Shown here: in pieces, positions 50,470-62,438 of the stretch
Layout: each line of letters opens with the position of its first letter
How positions within the stretch are numbered: the first letter of the stretch is position 1
Assembly (NCBI GenBank): GCA_947467145.1
Contig: CANIGJ010000014.1
Span: forward strand, 1-64,000
DNA: 64,000 nucleotides
DNA from: Rhodospirillaceae bacterium
Lineage (GTDB): Bacteria; Pseudomonadota; Alphaproteobacteria; Rhodospirillales; UBA2165
Direction: 5' to 3'
Notes under the pieces: model-generated
The model's input: only the letters and a program-made list of their open reading frames with translations
Database searches by the model: none
What the model was told of the DNA's origin: nothing
Program-made: the position numbers and the translations under genes

Positions 50470-50514
50470 CGCTTCCACCACCCATACCATTCGCCCCTAG
50501 GATCGTGGGCAGCC

Positions 50515-50904
50515 ATGTTCGATAGCTGGTCAGAGATGTTCGTCATCGCCTTGGTTGCCTTGGTCGTGATCGGACCAAAGGACCTGCCGAAGGTGCTGCG
50601 CACGATCGGCCAATGGGTCGGCAAGGCTAAACGCGTCAGTTACGAATTCAAGCGCCATGTAGATGACATGGTCCGCGAATCCGAACTCGACGAAGTCCGC
50701 CAGCAGATCACGGCCGCGACGAACACCGATCCCGGTAAGTATGTCGAGAACACCATCGATCCGGACAAGAAGCTCCGCGAGGCGATCGAATTCGGCGGCG
50801 AAGAACTGGTGAACGTGAAGCTGCCCGAAAACGCACCGGTGAATGCGCCGGCCGCGCCGACGACGCCTCCTGCTCCTGTGCCCGGTAAAGAGCCCCAGCC
50901 GTGA
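50515..50904 (+). CDS. tatB: twin-arginine translocase subunit TatB
   Basis: A 129-residue TatB. It opens MFDSWSEMFVIALVALVVIGPKDLPKVLRTIGQWVGKAKRVSYEFKRHVDDM, with the single helix, the Glu near its start and the GPKDLP hinge that separate TatB from TatA. The C-terminal tail is rich in Pro and Ala. It forms the receptor with TatC, whose start overlaps its stop. Confidence 0.95.
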   Translation: MFDSWSEMFVIALVALVVIGPKDLPKVLRTIGQWVGKAKRVSYEFKRHVDDMVRESELDEVRQQITAATNTDPGKYVENTIDPDKKLREAIEFGGEELVNVKLPENAPVNAPAAPTTPPAPVPGKEPQP

Positions 50905-51725
50905 GTGGCGTCGACGAATCCAAAAAGATGCCGCTGCTCGATCATCTGATCGAACTGCGCGACCGCCTGATCAAATCCTTCATCGCGGTCATCGTCTTGT
51001 TCATGATCTGCTACGCGTTCTCGGACCATATCTACGCCTTCCTGGTTCATCCGCTGGCCAACGTCATTCACGAGCAAGGCGAAAACCGTCGCCTGATCTA
51101 TACCGCGCTGCACGAAGCCTTCTTCACCTACCTGAAGGTGTCATTCTTCGCCGCGATGTTCATTGCGTTTCCCTTTATCGCGGCGCAGTTCTGGCGCTTC
51201 GTGGCGCCCGGCCTGTATCAGAACGAGAAGAAGGCGCTGCTGCCCTATCTCGTGGTGTCGCCGATCCTGTTCTTCATGGGTGGCGCGCTGGTCTATTATT
51301 TGATCTTCCCGATGGCGTGGAAATTCTTCCTGAGTTTCGAATCGCCGGGCGGCGTCGACATGCTGCCGATCCAGCTCGAAGCGAAGGTCAACGAATACCT
51401 GTCGCTTGTGATGCAGCTCATCTTCGCGTTCGGCATCACCTTCCAACTGCCCATCGTTTTGATGCTGGCGGCGCGTGCCGGCCTGACGACGGCTGCTGGT
51501 CTCGCCGAAAAGCGGCGCTACGCCATCGTGATCGCCTTTATCGCGGCGGCGATCCTTACCCCGCCCGACGTTATCAGTCAGGTCGGACTCGCCATCCCGA
51601 TGATCATCCTGTATGAGGCCTCGATCATCGGCGTGCGGCTCGCCGAACGCAGCCGGCGCAAGGAAGAAATCGCCGAAGCCAAAAGTGCGGCGGCGGTCGA
51701 CGATACCGATTTCAACGAGGCCTAG
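50901..51725 (+). CDS. tatC: twin-arginine translocase subunit TatC
   Basis: A 274-residue protein with six helices. LLDHLIELRDRLIKSFIAV near residue 14 is the conserved N-terminal motif that binds Tat signals, and FRLFFVAPGLYQNEKK-like sequence (WRFVAPGLYQNEKKALLPYL) follows. The start (GTG at 50901) overlaps the tatB stop. The C-terminal tail is charged and cytoplasmic. Confidence 0.96.
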   Translation: MSGVDESKKMPLLDHLIELRDRLIKSFIAVIVLFMICYAFSDHIYAFLVHPLANVIHEQGENRRLIYTALHEAFFTYLKVSFFAAMFIAFPFIAAQFWRFVAPGLYQNEKKALLPYLVVSPILFFMGGALVYYLIFPMAWKFFLSFESPGGVDMLPIQLEAKVNEYLSLVMQLIFAFGITFQLPIVLMLAARAGLTTAAGLAEKRRYAIVIAFIAAAILTPPDVISQVGLAIPMIILYEASIIGVRLAERSRRKEEIAEAKSAAAVDDTDFNEA

Positions 51726-51734
51726 CAGACTGCC

Positions 51735-53012
51735 ATGCACGACATCCGTTTCATTCGCGAGCAGCCAGAGGCGTTCGACGCCGGCCTGAAGCGCCGCGGG
51801 CTTGCCCCGCTGGCGGTGGAGTTGCTCGAGATCGACAGACGCCGCCGCGAAGCGGTGACACGCGCGCAGGAACTGCAGACGCGCCGCAACGAATTGTCGA
51901 AGCTGATCGGCCAGAAGAAAGCCAAGAAAGAAGACGCGCAGGCCGAGATGGACGAGGTTGCGCGCTCCAAGGATGCGCAGGCCGAAGCCGAGCTACTGAG
52001 CAAAGCGGCCGACGACGACCTCAACGCCATTCTGGCGACCTTGCCCAATATTCCTTCTGACGAAACGCCGGACGGCAAGGACGAGGCCGACAACAAGGAA
52101 CTGCGTAAGGTCGGCGAGCCGCGCAAGTTCAACTTCGAGGCCAAAGACCATATCGCCATCGGCGCCGGTCTCGGCATGATGGATTTCGAACGTGCGGCGA
52201 AACTGTCCGGCGCGCGCTTCGTGATCCTGTCCGGCGCCTTGGCGCGGCTCGAACGCGCGCTCGGCGCTTTCATGCTCGACCTGCACACCGGTACCAACGG
52301 CTACACCGAAGTGAACCCGCCGGTGCTGGTGCGCGATGCGGCGCTCTACGGCACAGGACAATTACCCAAATTTACCGAAGACCTGTTCACCACCGAACAG
52401 GGGCTTTGGCTGATCCCGACAGCCGAAGTCTCGCTCACCAATCTCGTCAATGACGAGATCGTCGACGATGCCACCCTGCCGCGCCGCTACACCGCGCAGA
52501 CGCTGTGCTTCCGCTCCGAAGCGGGGGCGGCTGGCAAGGACACGCAGGGCATGATCCGCCAGCACCAGTTCGTGAAGGTCGAGATGGTGTCGATCGCGCG
52601 GCCCGAGGAATCGGACGCGGAACACGAACGCATGACGGCTTGCGCGGAAGAAGTGCTGAAGCGCCTCGGTTTGCCGTTCCGCACCATCGTGCTGTGCACC
52701 GGCGATATGGGTTTCTCGGCGCGCAAGACCTACGACATCGAAGTCTGGCTGCCCGGCCAGGATCGCTACCGCGAAATCTCGTCCTGCTCCAATTGCGGGG
52801 ACTTCCAGGCGCGGCGCATGAATGCGCGCTACCGCCCGGCGGGTGAGAAGGGCACGAAGTTCGTCCATACCCTGAATGGGTCCGGCCTCGCGGTCGGGCG
52901 TACCTTGATCGCGGTGCTGGAGAACTACCAGCAGGCGGACGGCTCGGTGACGATCCCCGCGGTGCTGCGGCCCTATATGGGCGGGCTCGAGGTTATTCAA
53001 CCGACTCGTTAG
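51735..53012 (+). CDS. serS: seryl-tRNA synthetase
   Basis: A 425-residue class II synthetase. The N-terminal coiled-coil arm (about residues 28-105) is rich in Lys and Glu, followed by the catalytic core: [11 protein letters not shown] (motif 1), [31 protein letters not shown] (motif 2) and [19 protein letters not shown] (motif 3). It charges tRNA-Ser and tRNA-Sec. The start is 9 bases after tatC. Confidence 0.97.
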   Translation: MHDIRFIREQPEAFDAGLKRRGLAPLAVELLEIDRRRREAVTRAQELQTRRNELSKLIGQKKAKKEDAQAEMDEVARSKDAQAEAELLSKAADDDLNAILATLPNIPSDETPDGKDEADNKELRKVGEPRKFNFEAKDHIAIGAGLGMMDFERAAKLSGARFVILSGALARLERALGAFMLDLHTGTNGYTEVNPPVLVRDAALYGTGQLPKFTEDLFTTEQGLWLIPTAEVSLTNLVNDEIVDDATLPRRYTAQTLCFRSEAGAAGKDTQGMIRQHQFVKVEMVSIARPEESDAEHERMTACAEEVLKRLGLPFRTIVLCTGDMGFSARKTYDIEVWLPGQDRYREISSCSNCGDFQARRMNARYRPAGEKGTKFVHTLNGSGLAVGRTLIAVLENYQQADGSVTIPAVLRPYMGGLEVIQPTR

Positions 53013-53151
53013 CTAAGCGACCTCGCGTCGCCAACGAAAGCGGTAACCTCTGGTTAACCAATTCATGAAAGCTTGAACTCGGGATACTCCGCGCCCGGGT
53101 CCGTTCGTGGCCTGTACTGGGGTGGGCCAGGGGACGAGTGACGGCGGATTT

Positions 53152-53859
53152 ATGGATCGAATTCAACAAGATAACAGCCCACACGCTGGTTCTAAGGCCC
53201 GTGAGAACGGGCGCGCCAACCACGAGGACCGCGCGCGCTTGGTGCTGGCGCTGCGCAAGGCGGGCGTCACCGATACGCGGGTTCTGACCGTCATCGAACA
53301 ATTGCCGCGCGAAGTGTTCGTGCCGGCGCCGTTCCGCCATGCCGCCTTCGACGATGTGGCTTTGCCCATTGGGCACGGCCAGACGCTCAGCCGTCCGGCG
53401 GTCGTCGGCTTGATGACCGAAGCGCTGCAACTGACGCCGCGCACCAAGGTTTTGGAGATCGGCACGGGCTCGGGCTACCAGACTTCGGTTCTCGCGATGC
53501 TGTCGCGCCGCGTCTATACGATCGAGCGCCATCGCCCACTGCTGGCCATGGCAGAACAGCGCTTCGATCAGCTCAAGCTGTTCAACATCACCACCAAGGC
53601 CGGCGACGGAACTTTGGGGTGGAAGGAACAAGCGCCGTTCCAAAGCATTATTGTAACAGCGGCGGCGGCCGATGTGCCGCCGGTGCTGGCCGATCAACTG
53701 GCCGAAGGCGGCGTGATGATCGTTCCGATCGGGAACGATGCATCTAGCCAAGCCATGTTGAAGGTCGTGCGTGTGGGGACGGGGTTCACCACAAAAGAAA
53801 TGCGTGCCGTGCCGTTCGTGCCCTTGGTGCCGGCGGATACGAAGAAGGAGGCCGTGTGA
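53152..53859 (+). CDS. pcm: protein-L-isoaspartate O-methyltransferase
   Basis: A 235-residue Pcm. GHGQTLSRPAVVGLMTEAL is the canonical substrate-binding block and VLEIGTGSGYQTSVLA the SAM motif, and late RRVYTIERHRPL is also typical. It starts repair of isoaspartyl residues. ATG at 53152 is chosen; an upstream GTG (53107) is in frame. The gap from serS (53013-53151) lacks the surE gene that usually stands here. It overlaps the start of the M23 gene. Confidence 0.92.
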   Translation: MDRIQQDNSPHAGSKARENGRANHEDRARLVLALRKAGVTDTRVLTVIEQLPREVFVPAPFRHAAFDDVALPIGHGQTLSRPAVVGLMTEALQLTPRTKVLEIGTGSGYQTSVLAMLSRRVYTIERHRPLLAMAEQRFDQLKLFNITTKAGDGTLGWKEQAPFQSIIVTAAAADVPPVLADQLAEGGVMIVPIGNDASSQAMLKVVRVGTGFTTKEMRAVPFVPLVPADTKKEAV

Positions 53860-55088
53860 TGCTGCGCGGAGTCGCGTTGGCATGTGTTGCCCTGACATTA
53901 TCGGCGTGCGGCGGTCTGCAATGGCCGCCACCGCCGCAACAATCGGCGACTGCGCCACGTCCCAACGTGGCATCCGCGCCGGTGCAATCGAGTGCTACGC
54001 GCAATATCACCGTGCAGGACGGCGAGACCTTGTATGACGTCGCCAAGCGCACAGGTTCTTCCCCACGCGCCATCATCGATGCCAACAACCTGCAGCCACC
54101 CTATCGCGTCAATAAGGGCCAAAGCCTGATCCTGCCGGCGGCACGTTCGCACACGGTCGTGCGGGGCGACACGCTGTACGGTGTATCGCGCCAATACGGC
54201 ATCGATTCCTTTGAACTCGCGCGCCTGAACAATCTGCAGCCGCCCTACAATATCCGCGTGAACCAGCAACTCGTGCTGCCCGGCGGCGATACGCGCCCGG
54301 GTGTCGAGGTTGTCGACCGCACCAATGGCTCGATGCCGACGATCGCACCGGTGCCGCGCAGCACGGTGCAGGTGGAAGAATCCAAACCGATTTCCGGCGG
54401 TATTTCGAGCAGCGCTTTACCGCCGCTGGTGTCGTCGTCACCGAGCGCAGTTAAGGAAATCCCGGCACCCGTTGTGCCGCCGAGTGTGCAGAGCAGCACA
54501 CAGTCCTTGCCGACCTATATCCCGTCGGCCGAAGTCCGTGCCCCTGTTTCCGCCACGGCACCCGCCGCCCCGGAAGTTGCGCACGTGCCGGCCACCACAC
54601 CCATCGAGCGCCCGGCTGCGGCGACGACGGCAGAGCCCGAACAAGAAAAAGCGCAACTCGCCAGCCTGCCGCGCTCCAACGCCAAGCCGCGCGCTGGCGG
54701 CAAATTCATCTGGCCGACCGAAGGCAAGCTGTTGTCGGAATACGGCTCCAAGGGCGACGGCCTGCATAACGACGGCATCAATATCGCGGCCCCCAAAGGC
54801 GCGCCGGTCTTCGCCGCGGCGCCCGGTGTGGTCGCCTATGCCGGTAACGAGATCCGCGGCTTCGGCAATCTATTGCTGATCCAGCATGCCGACGGTTGGA
54901 TGACGGCCTACGCGCATAACGACAAGCTGTTGGTCAAGCGCGGCGACAAGGTGGCGCAGGGCCAACAGATCAGCGCAGTCGGTGCGACCGGGAATGTCGC
55001 CAGCCCGCAGCTGCATTTCGAAATCCGCCGCGGCAAGCGCGCGGTCGATCCACTCGATCAGCTTGGCACGGCGAGCGCCCGTTCTTAG
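53859..55088 (+). CDS. LysM/M23 lipoprotein (NlpD/DipM-like amidase activator)
   Basis: A 409-residue lipoprotein with a lipobox LTLSAC (Cys17). Two LysM modules (about residues 48-92 and 97-142) bind peptidoglycan, a long Pro/Ser/Ala linker follows, and a C-terminal M23/LytM domain spans about 280-405. Of the zinc ligands, the first His and the Asp are replaced by Asn (LHNDGINIAAPKG), while the later YAHND and QLHFEIR histidines remain. A degenerate site of this kind, as in E. coli NlpD, points to activation of amidases rather than peptidase activity. ATG 53859 overlaps the pcm stop with AAGGAGG upstream. Confidence 0.93.
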   Translation: MLRGVALACVALTLSACGGLQWPPPPQQSATAPRPNVASAPVQSSATRNITVQDGETLYDVAKRTGSSPRAIIDANNLQPPYRVNKGQSLILPAARSHTVVRGDTLYGVSRQYGIDSFELARLNNLQPPYNIRVNQQLVLPGGDTRPGVEVVDRTNGSMPTIAPVPRSTVQVEESKPISGGISSSALPPLVSSSPSAVKEIPAPVVPPSVQSSTQSLPTYIPSAEVRAPVSATAPAAPEVAHVPATTPIERPAAATTAEPEQEKAQLASLPRSNAKPRAGGKFIWPTEGKLLSEYGSKGDGLHNDGINIAAPKGAPVFAAAPGVVAYAGNEIRGFGNLLLIQHADGWMTAYAHNDKLLVKRGDKVAQGQQISAVGATGNVASPQLHFEIRRGKRAVDPLDQLGTASARS

Positions 55089-55099
55089 AGCGATATGGC

Positions 55100-57046
55100 T
55101 TAATTCTGTCGTGTCGCGCCGCGTTCGTTCGTGCGCTCGTTGCCGATGATGGTCGCGGCACAGAATCCTTTACATTTTTTCTTGGCCAGCTTTTTCAGCT
55201 CGGCGAAATGCATCGACAGGCTGTCGACCATAGCGCTGCGCGAGCCCGCTTCGCCCGCCGGCATTTCAATGACGGCGGCCGAGACGCCCATCAACGGGAA
55301 GCGACGGAACTCGTCACTGCGGTCCTTGACCTCGATGAAACCCGCTTCGCGATGTTCCGGGCTGTAGAAGCTTTCGACATCCTGGCGGAAGGATTCGAGG
55401 AGGTTGAGGATCTGATCCTGAACATCGACAAGCGAGCGATTACGAATCCCTAAGAAGAAATCGTCACCACCGACATGGCCGAGGAAGGCGTCGCCGGTGC
55501 CGAAGCGTTTCTTCATCAGATCGGTGAACAGCATGATCGCGCGATCGCCCTGGCGGAAGCCGTAGGTGTCGTTGAACGGTTTGAAATTGTCGAAGTCGAA
55601 ATAGACCATCACCGCGGTCTCGTTTTCGGTCGCGATGGCCTCGTTGACGAAATCGATAATGGTCGCGTTGCCGGGCAGGCCGGAGAGCGGGTTCTGGTTC
55701 TGCGCGGTGAACAGGTTGCGCTCGTTGATGACGCGGATCATCGAGATCGCGGATAGGAAGCCGAGATATTTCGAGTTCTCAAGAATCACGATGCCGTCGG
55801 AATCCTGGCTCTGATGCATGACCTCCAGGATTTTTTCGAGGCCCAGGCCGATATCGGCGACCGGGAAGTAACTGACGAAATCGGCGAGCTTCTTGCCGTA
55901 ATATTTATTCTCCAGCAGCTCTTTGCCGAACGGCGAATAGATGTAGTAGCGAATGTTGGGTTCGCGCACGATACCGACGAACGATCCGGTCTTGCTGTCG
56001 ACGACGGGCAGGTAGGAATTCTGCGGCGAACGGCGGAACGCTTCGTAGATTTCCATGAAGGTCGAACCGAGCGGGATCGGCGGGATGATGTCGAGCTTTT
56101 CCTCGATGAACTGGCGGTCGCGCGCCGACTTGCTGCCGCTCGCCAGGCGCTTGTCGCCGACCGAAACCATTTCGATTTCTTCGTAACGTAAACGCACCTT
56201 GTCGAGATCGGTTTCCGGGCGCGCGACGAAATAGCCCTGCGCCAGATCGCAGCCGATATCCTTGGCGGCGAGATATTCGTCCTTGGTCTCCACACCTTCG
56301 GCGATGACCAGAACGCCCAGCGCATGCGCGAGGTTGACGATGGTCGAGACGAACAGCTTCTTCTTATGATCGCTGTGCAGGTTCGACATGAAGAAGCGGT
56401 CGATCTTCACGAAATCGGGATGCTGTTCATAGAACAGCGAGAGCCCAGCGAAGCCCGCGCCGAAATCGTCGATGGCCAAGGAATAGCCCTGGTCCTGATA
56501 GCGCCGCAGCACACGGCCGGCATCGACATATTCGGCGAAGGAATGGCGCTCGGAGATTTCGAAGCAGATCGCGTTGATCGGCAGATTATGCTTTTCGATC
56601 AGGCGGCGCGTATTGCCACGCTTGTAGTCGGGCGCGTTGATGATGCGATTGTCGAGATTGTAGAACAGCTTGTAGTGATGTTCGCCGGACGAGATCTTGG
56701 CGAATTTGGCGAGCGCGATATCGCGCAGCACGGTGTCGGCCGTATAGAGCATGCCGGATTCATGCAGCGCATCGAACAGGTCGTGGATGCCGGCGAAGCC
56801 CAGCTTGGCCTGGCCGCGCAGCAGCGCCTCGAATGCGAACACGGTGCCGGTATGGATGTTCACGATCGGCTGCAGGGCGAAATCGATATGCGCCGTTAAT
56901 CCGTCGAGCAGCGCCAATTTCGCCTTTTCGGACCCCAGTCCACCGGCGAAGGTCATCGGTCGCGCGACCGAATCATAGTCCAGCATGGTCGGCGGAGCGC
57001 TCCGGTTGGCAGCCTGCAGCCGCGCGATATCGAAATGGTCGGTCAT
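55100..57046 (-). CDS. EAL-CBS-GGDEF cyclic-di-GMP protein
   Basis: A 648-residue protein in the order EAL, CBS pair, GGDEF. The EAL domain (about 45-290) keeps EALLRG, NLDNR, ICFEISER, IDDFGAGFAG, VKIDRFF, AEGVETKDE and AQGYFVARP, so it looks active. Two CBS motifs (about 300-450) could bind nucleotides. The GGDEF domain (about 465-630) has FDFDNFKPFND and GGDDF in place of GGDEF, and lacks the RxxD inhibitory site. ATG 57046 is supported by AAGGGGGAACG. It has no membrane helix. It converges on the M23 gene, and its 5' side faces an MFS gene. Confidence 0.93.
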   Translation of the reverse strand: MTDHFDIARLQAANRSAPPTMLDYDSVARPMTFAGGLGSEKAKLALLDGLTAHIDFALQPIVNIHTGTVFAFEALLRGQAKLGFAGIHDLFDALHESGMLYTADTVLRDIALAKFAKISSGEHHYKLFYNLDNRIINAPDYKRGNTRRLIEKHNLPINAICFEISERHSFAEYVDAGRVLRRYQDQGYSLAIDDFGAGFAGLSLFYEQHPDFVKIDRFFMSNLHSDHKKKLFVSTIVNLAHALGVLVIAEGVETKDEYLAAKDIGCDLAQGYFVARPETDLDKVRLRYEEIEMVSVGDKRLASGSKSARDRQFIEEKLDIIPPIPLGSTFMEIYEAFRRSPQNSYLPVVDSKTGSFVGIVREPNIRYYIYSPFGKELLENKYYGKKLADFVSYFPVADIGLGLEKILEVMHQSQDSDGIVILENSKYLGFLSAISMIRVINERNLFTAQNQNPLSGLPGNATIIDFVNEAIATENETAVMVYFDFDNFKPFNDTYGFRQGDRAIMLFTDLMKKRFGTGDAFLGHVGGDDFFLGIRNRSLVDVQDQILNLLESFRQDVESFYSPEHREAGFIEVKDRSDEFRRFPLMGVSAAVIEMPAGEAGSRSAMVDSLSMHFAELKKLAKKKCKGFCAATIIGNERTNERGATRQN

Positions 57047-57222
57047 TCTGATCGTTCCCCCTTGGCCGCATCGGCTCGCTTTCATCGAAAAAGACGAGAA
57101 AGCGTCCCCGGCTACAACTTGTCGCCTCAGCGGGTAAGTTCGATTAACGAAATGTTAAGGTTTGGCGTCACGGGGCGATTTCTGTAAGCCTGACAGGGTA
57201 CTTAGGGGATTTATCCGTCGTC

Positions 57223-58410
57223 ATGGTTGTAACCCGGCTCCAGCACGCCACCATCGTTATCGTCGTCATCACGGTGGTCGGGCTGTTCGGTTTCCAGGCG
57301 GTGTCGCCGGCACTGCCGGGTATGCGCGACGCGCTCGATATCTCGACCCAGAATATCGGCTGGGTGATGACGGCCTATGCCATCCCGGCGTTCATTTTCG
57401 TGCCCCTGGCCGGGCTGTGGGCGGATCGCTACGGCAAGAAGATCGTCCTGATCGTATCCTTGCTGATCTACGGCATCGCGGGCGGCCTGATCGTGCATGC
57501 GCCCGATGCGATGACTGTGTTCATCCTGCGCTTCATCCAGGGCATTGGCGGCTCGGCCATCATCACGCTCAATTATGCGCTGCTCGGCGATCTGTTCACC
57601 GGGCCGACGCGCACGCGTCTCGCGGGTTGGCTGGGCGCGATCCAGAATGTCGGCTCGTCGGCGGTGCCGATCCTCGCCGGGGCGTTGGCCACCGTCGCCT
57701 GGTACTGGCCGTTCGCCATGTTGTGGATCGCCGTGCCGTCCGCCATCCACGCGTTGTTCTATCTGGACGAAACCAACGAACAGAAGCCGACGGCGAAGGG
57801 TGGGGCGTTCCTCGGCCATGCCTGGACGCATCTGGCCAGCCGCCCGGTGGTCGAAACCCTGATCATGACCGGCGGTTTCATCTTCGTCGGTTTCGGCGCG
57901 CTGATCACATATCTGCCGCTCTATATGAAGGATACCTTCAATGCGCCCGAAATCCTGATCGGCGTCGTGATGGGTGCCAGGGCAATTTCCGGTGTCTTCA
58001 TGGCGGCCATGCTCGCCTGGGCCGAGGCGCGCTTTTCGCAGCGCTCGCTGGCCGCGGTGTCCTTCGTCGGCATGGCGGTCTCCAGCGGGATCGTGCCCTT
58101 CGCGCCGAATATCTGGGGGCTGCTGGCATCCTCGATCATCTATGGCGCGGCCTTCGGCATCGTGCGGCCGATGCTGCAGCTCAAATTGCTCGATCTGTCG
58201 CCGCCGGATTTGCGTACGACCCTGTCCTCGGCGGGCACCTTCGCGCTCCGGGTGGGCCAGGCGATTTCACCGGTCGCGGCGGGGGCCTACCTTGCGTTCG
58301 GCACCTACGAGGGGATGTATTTCCTGTTTGCGGTTATCGCCTTGGGATTCGCCGTCTATTCGTTTTGGGCGAAATGCCTGCAGCCGGGGATAAAAAGCGA
58401 GCCGAAATAG
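57223..58410 (+). CDS. MFS transporter
   Basis: A 395-residue protein with twelve hydrophobic helices. The MFS loop motif reads [13 protein letters not shown] between helices 2 and 3, and helix 5 has the export-type pattern ([21 protein letters not shown]), so it is probably an exporter of the DHA1 type. The cargo is unknown. ATG at 57223 with TTAGGGGATT upstream. It is divergent from the cyclic-di-GMP gene over 176 bases. Confidence 0.92.
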   Translation: MVVTRLQHATIVIVVITVVGLFGFQAVSPALPGMRDALDISTQNIGWVMTAYAIPAFIFVPLAGLWADRYGKKIVLIVSLLIYGIAGGLIVHAPDAMTVFILRFIQGIGGSAIITLNYALLGDLFTGPTRTRLAGWLGAIQNVGSSAVPILAGALATVAWYWPFAMLWIAVPSAIHALFYLDETNEQKPTAKGGAFLGHAWTHLASRPVVETLIMTGGFIFVGFGALITYLPLYMKDTFNAPEILIGVVMGARAISGVFMAAMLAWAEARFSQRSLAAVSFVGMAVSSGIVPFAPNIWGLLASSIIYGAAFGIVRPMLQLKLLDLSPPDLRTTLSSAGTFALRVGQAISPVAAGAYLAFGTYEGMYFLFAVIALGFAVYSFWAKCLQPGIKSEPK

Positions 58411-58418
58411 TAGTCGCA

Positions 58419-58454
58419 GCCCGCACGGGGATTGGCGGGGTCGGCCGTGCGGGC
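58419..58454 (+). terminator. hairpin after the MFS gene
   Basis: GCCCGCACGG and CCGTGCGGGC form a perfect 10-bp stem with a 16-base loop, eight bases after the stop. No T-run follows. The region 58455-58588 shows no LexA-type direct repeat before uvrA. Confidence 0.5.
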
Positions 58455-58588
58455 GTCTCGTCGCACAATTTCGTGCGGCATCCGTGCGATTCTTCGGCGT
58501 GAAGACGGCCGCGCGCCAGCCAAACCATCCCGCGCGGCCTGCACTCGGGGGACTCGCTTTTTGCGGTGCAACGAGCCATATATGGACG

Positions 58589-61441
<2,853 letters not shown>

Positions 61442-61644
61442 TTCGGGCGATTTCCTCAAAATTTTCATAAAATTTGAAGTAATTTACGCACACTATTTTG
61501 CGTAGGTCCAAATTTTGTCTCTCGCCTTACGTGCCGAACCCCATTAATTAATTCACCATAATTTAAAGCGATCATCACAAAAATAGATCGCGACACTGAG
61601 GGTGACTACGCCACGTACCGTAACCAACAGGCGGGTCATAGACG

Positions 61645-61887
61645 ATGTTGTTTCGTCGCAATTGGGAAACGAATACCTGGCACTGGCGTGCGCAATGCGG
61701 CCAGTGGCCACAGCAAAGTGCCGATGAGCGGGCCGGTCTGCCGCGTGGCGGCCAGCTGTGCAAGGAATGCGAGGCGCTCGATCTGCGCTCGGCCCTGCAA
61801 CGCCTGACGGCGGAGGAAGAGGCCGAGTTGCAACGCTATCGCAACGTCGCGCAAAAGCAGCGCCAGCGCCAAGGCAGCCGCCGATAA
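61645..61887 (+). CDS. small hypothetical protein with CxxC
   Basis: An 80-residue protein that I do not recognise. The N-terminal half has a Trp-rich patch and a possible metal site: QCGQWPQ (Cys18) and GGQLCKECEAL (CxxC, Cys39 and Cys42). The C-terminal half is a highly charged, Arg/Gln-rich helix (AEEEAELQRYRNVAQKQRQRQ). ATG at 61645 has AGGCGGG upstream. It overlaps nothing and stands alone between uvrA and a convergent acetyltransferase. The 203-base stretch before it is AT-rich with only a weak AT hairpin (61459-61475). Confidence 0.6.
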   Translation: MLFRRNWETNTWHWRAQCGQWPQQSADERAGLPRGGQLCKECEALDLRSALQRLTAEEEAELQRYRNVAQKQRQRQGSRR

Positions 61888-61888
61888 G

Positions 61889-62371
61889 CTAAAGCCGCCG
61901 GTACATCACGAAAGCGTCGACATCGCCGAGATGCGGGTGTGCGAACGCTCCCGCCAATTTTCCCACGATTTCCATCCCGCAACTCTGCCAGAGATGCACC
62001 GCCGCCGCGTTGGTGCTGATGACGAGATTGAATTGCATGGCGCGATAACCGCGCGCTTTCGCCTGCGCGAAGGAATCCATGCACATGGCGCGCGCTACGC
62101 CGCGTCCCCAGGCCCAGGGCCCGGTCATGTAGCCGCAATTGGCGACATGTGATCCGCCCGCCGTCGAATTCGCTTTCAGGTAATAGCTGCCGAGCACTTC
62201 GCCATCCGCCTCGGCGACGAACACGGTATGCGCGGGCGCGAACCAATAGGCGAAGGCATCCTCGCGGCTCATATCGCGCGGGCAGGGATAGGTTTCGCCG
62301 GCGCGGATGGTCGGCTCCAGGATGCGCCAGATAGCAGCGCGGTCGGTATCTTCCGCTCGTCGAATATTCAT
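61889..62371 (-). CDS. GNAT-family N-acetyltransferase
   Basis: A 160-residue GNAT. FVAEADGEVLGSYYLKANSTAGGSHVANCGYMTGPWAWGRGVARAMCMDSFAQAKARGYRAMQFNLV contains the beta4 strand and the acetyl-CoA loop (WGRGVA in place of Q/RxxGxG/A), and STNAAAVHLWQSCGMEIVGKL is the C-terminal motif. It transfers acetyl to an amine of unknown identity. Its 3' end is one base from the small protein gene. Confidence 0.92.
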   Translation of the reverse strand: MNIRRAEDTDRAAIWRILEPTIRAGETYPCPRDMSREDAFAYWFAPAHTVFVAEADGEVLGSYYLKANSTAGGSHVANCGYMTGPWAWGRGVARAMCMDSFAQAKARGYRAMQFNLVISTNAAAVHLWQSCGMEIVGKLAGAFAHPHLGDVDAFVMYRRL

Positions 62372-62438
62372 GGGTGATCTTTACCCGGTCCCGTCCTGAA
62401 AGGGTATAGTGCGGCTCGTCTTTTCGGGGGAATTCATC

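Noticed and set aside
58411-58588. LexA/SOS box before uvrA
   Set aside because: No GTTC-N7-GTTC or related repeat is present; only a 10-bp hairpin belonging to the preceding gene's end.
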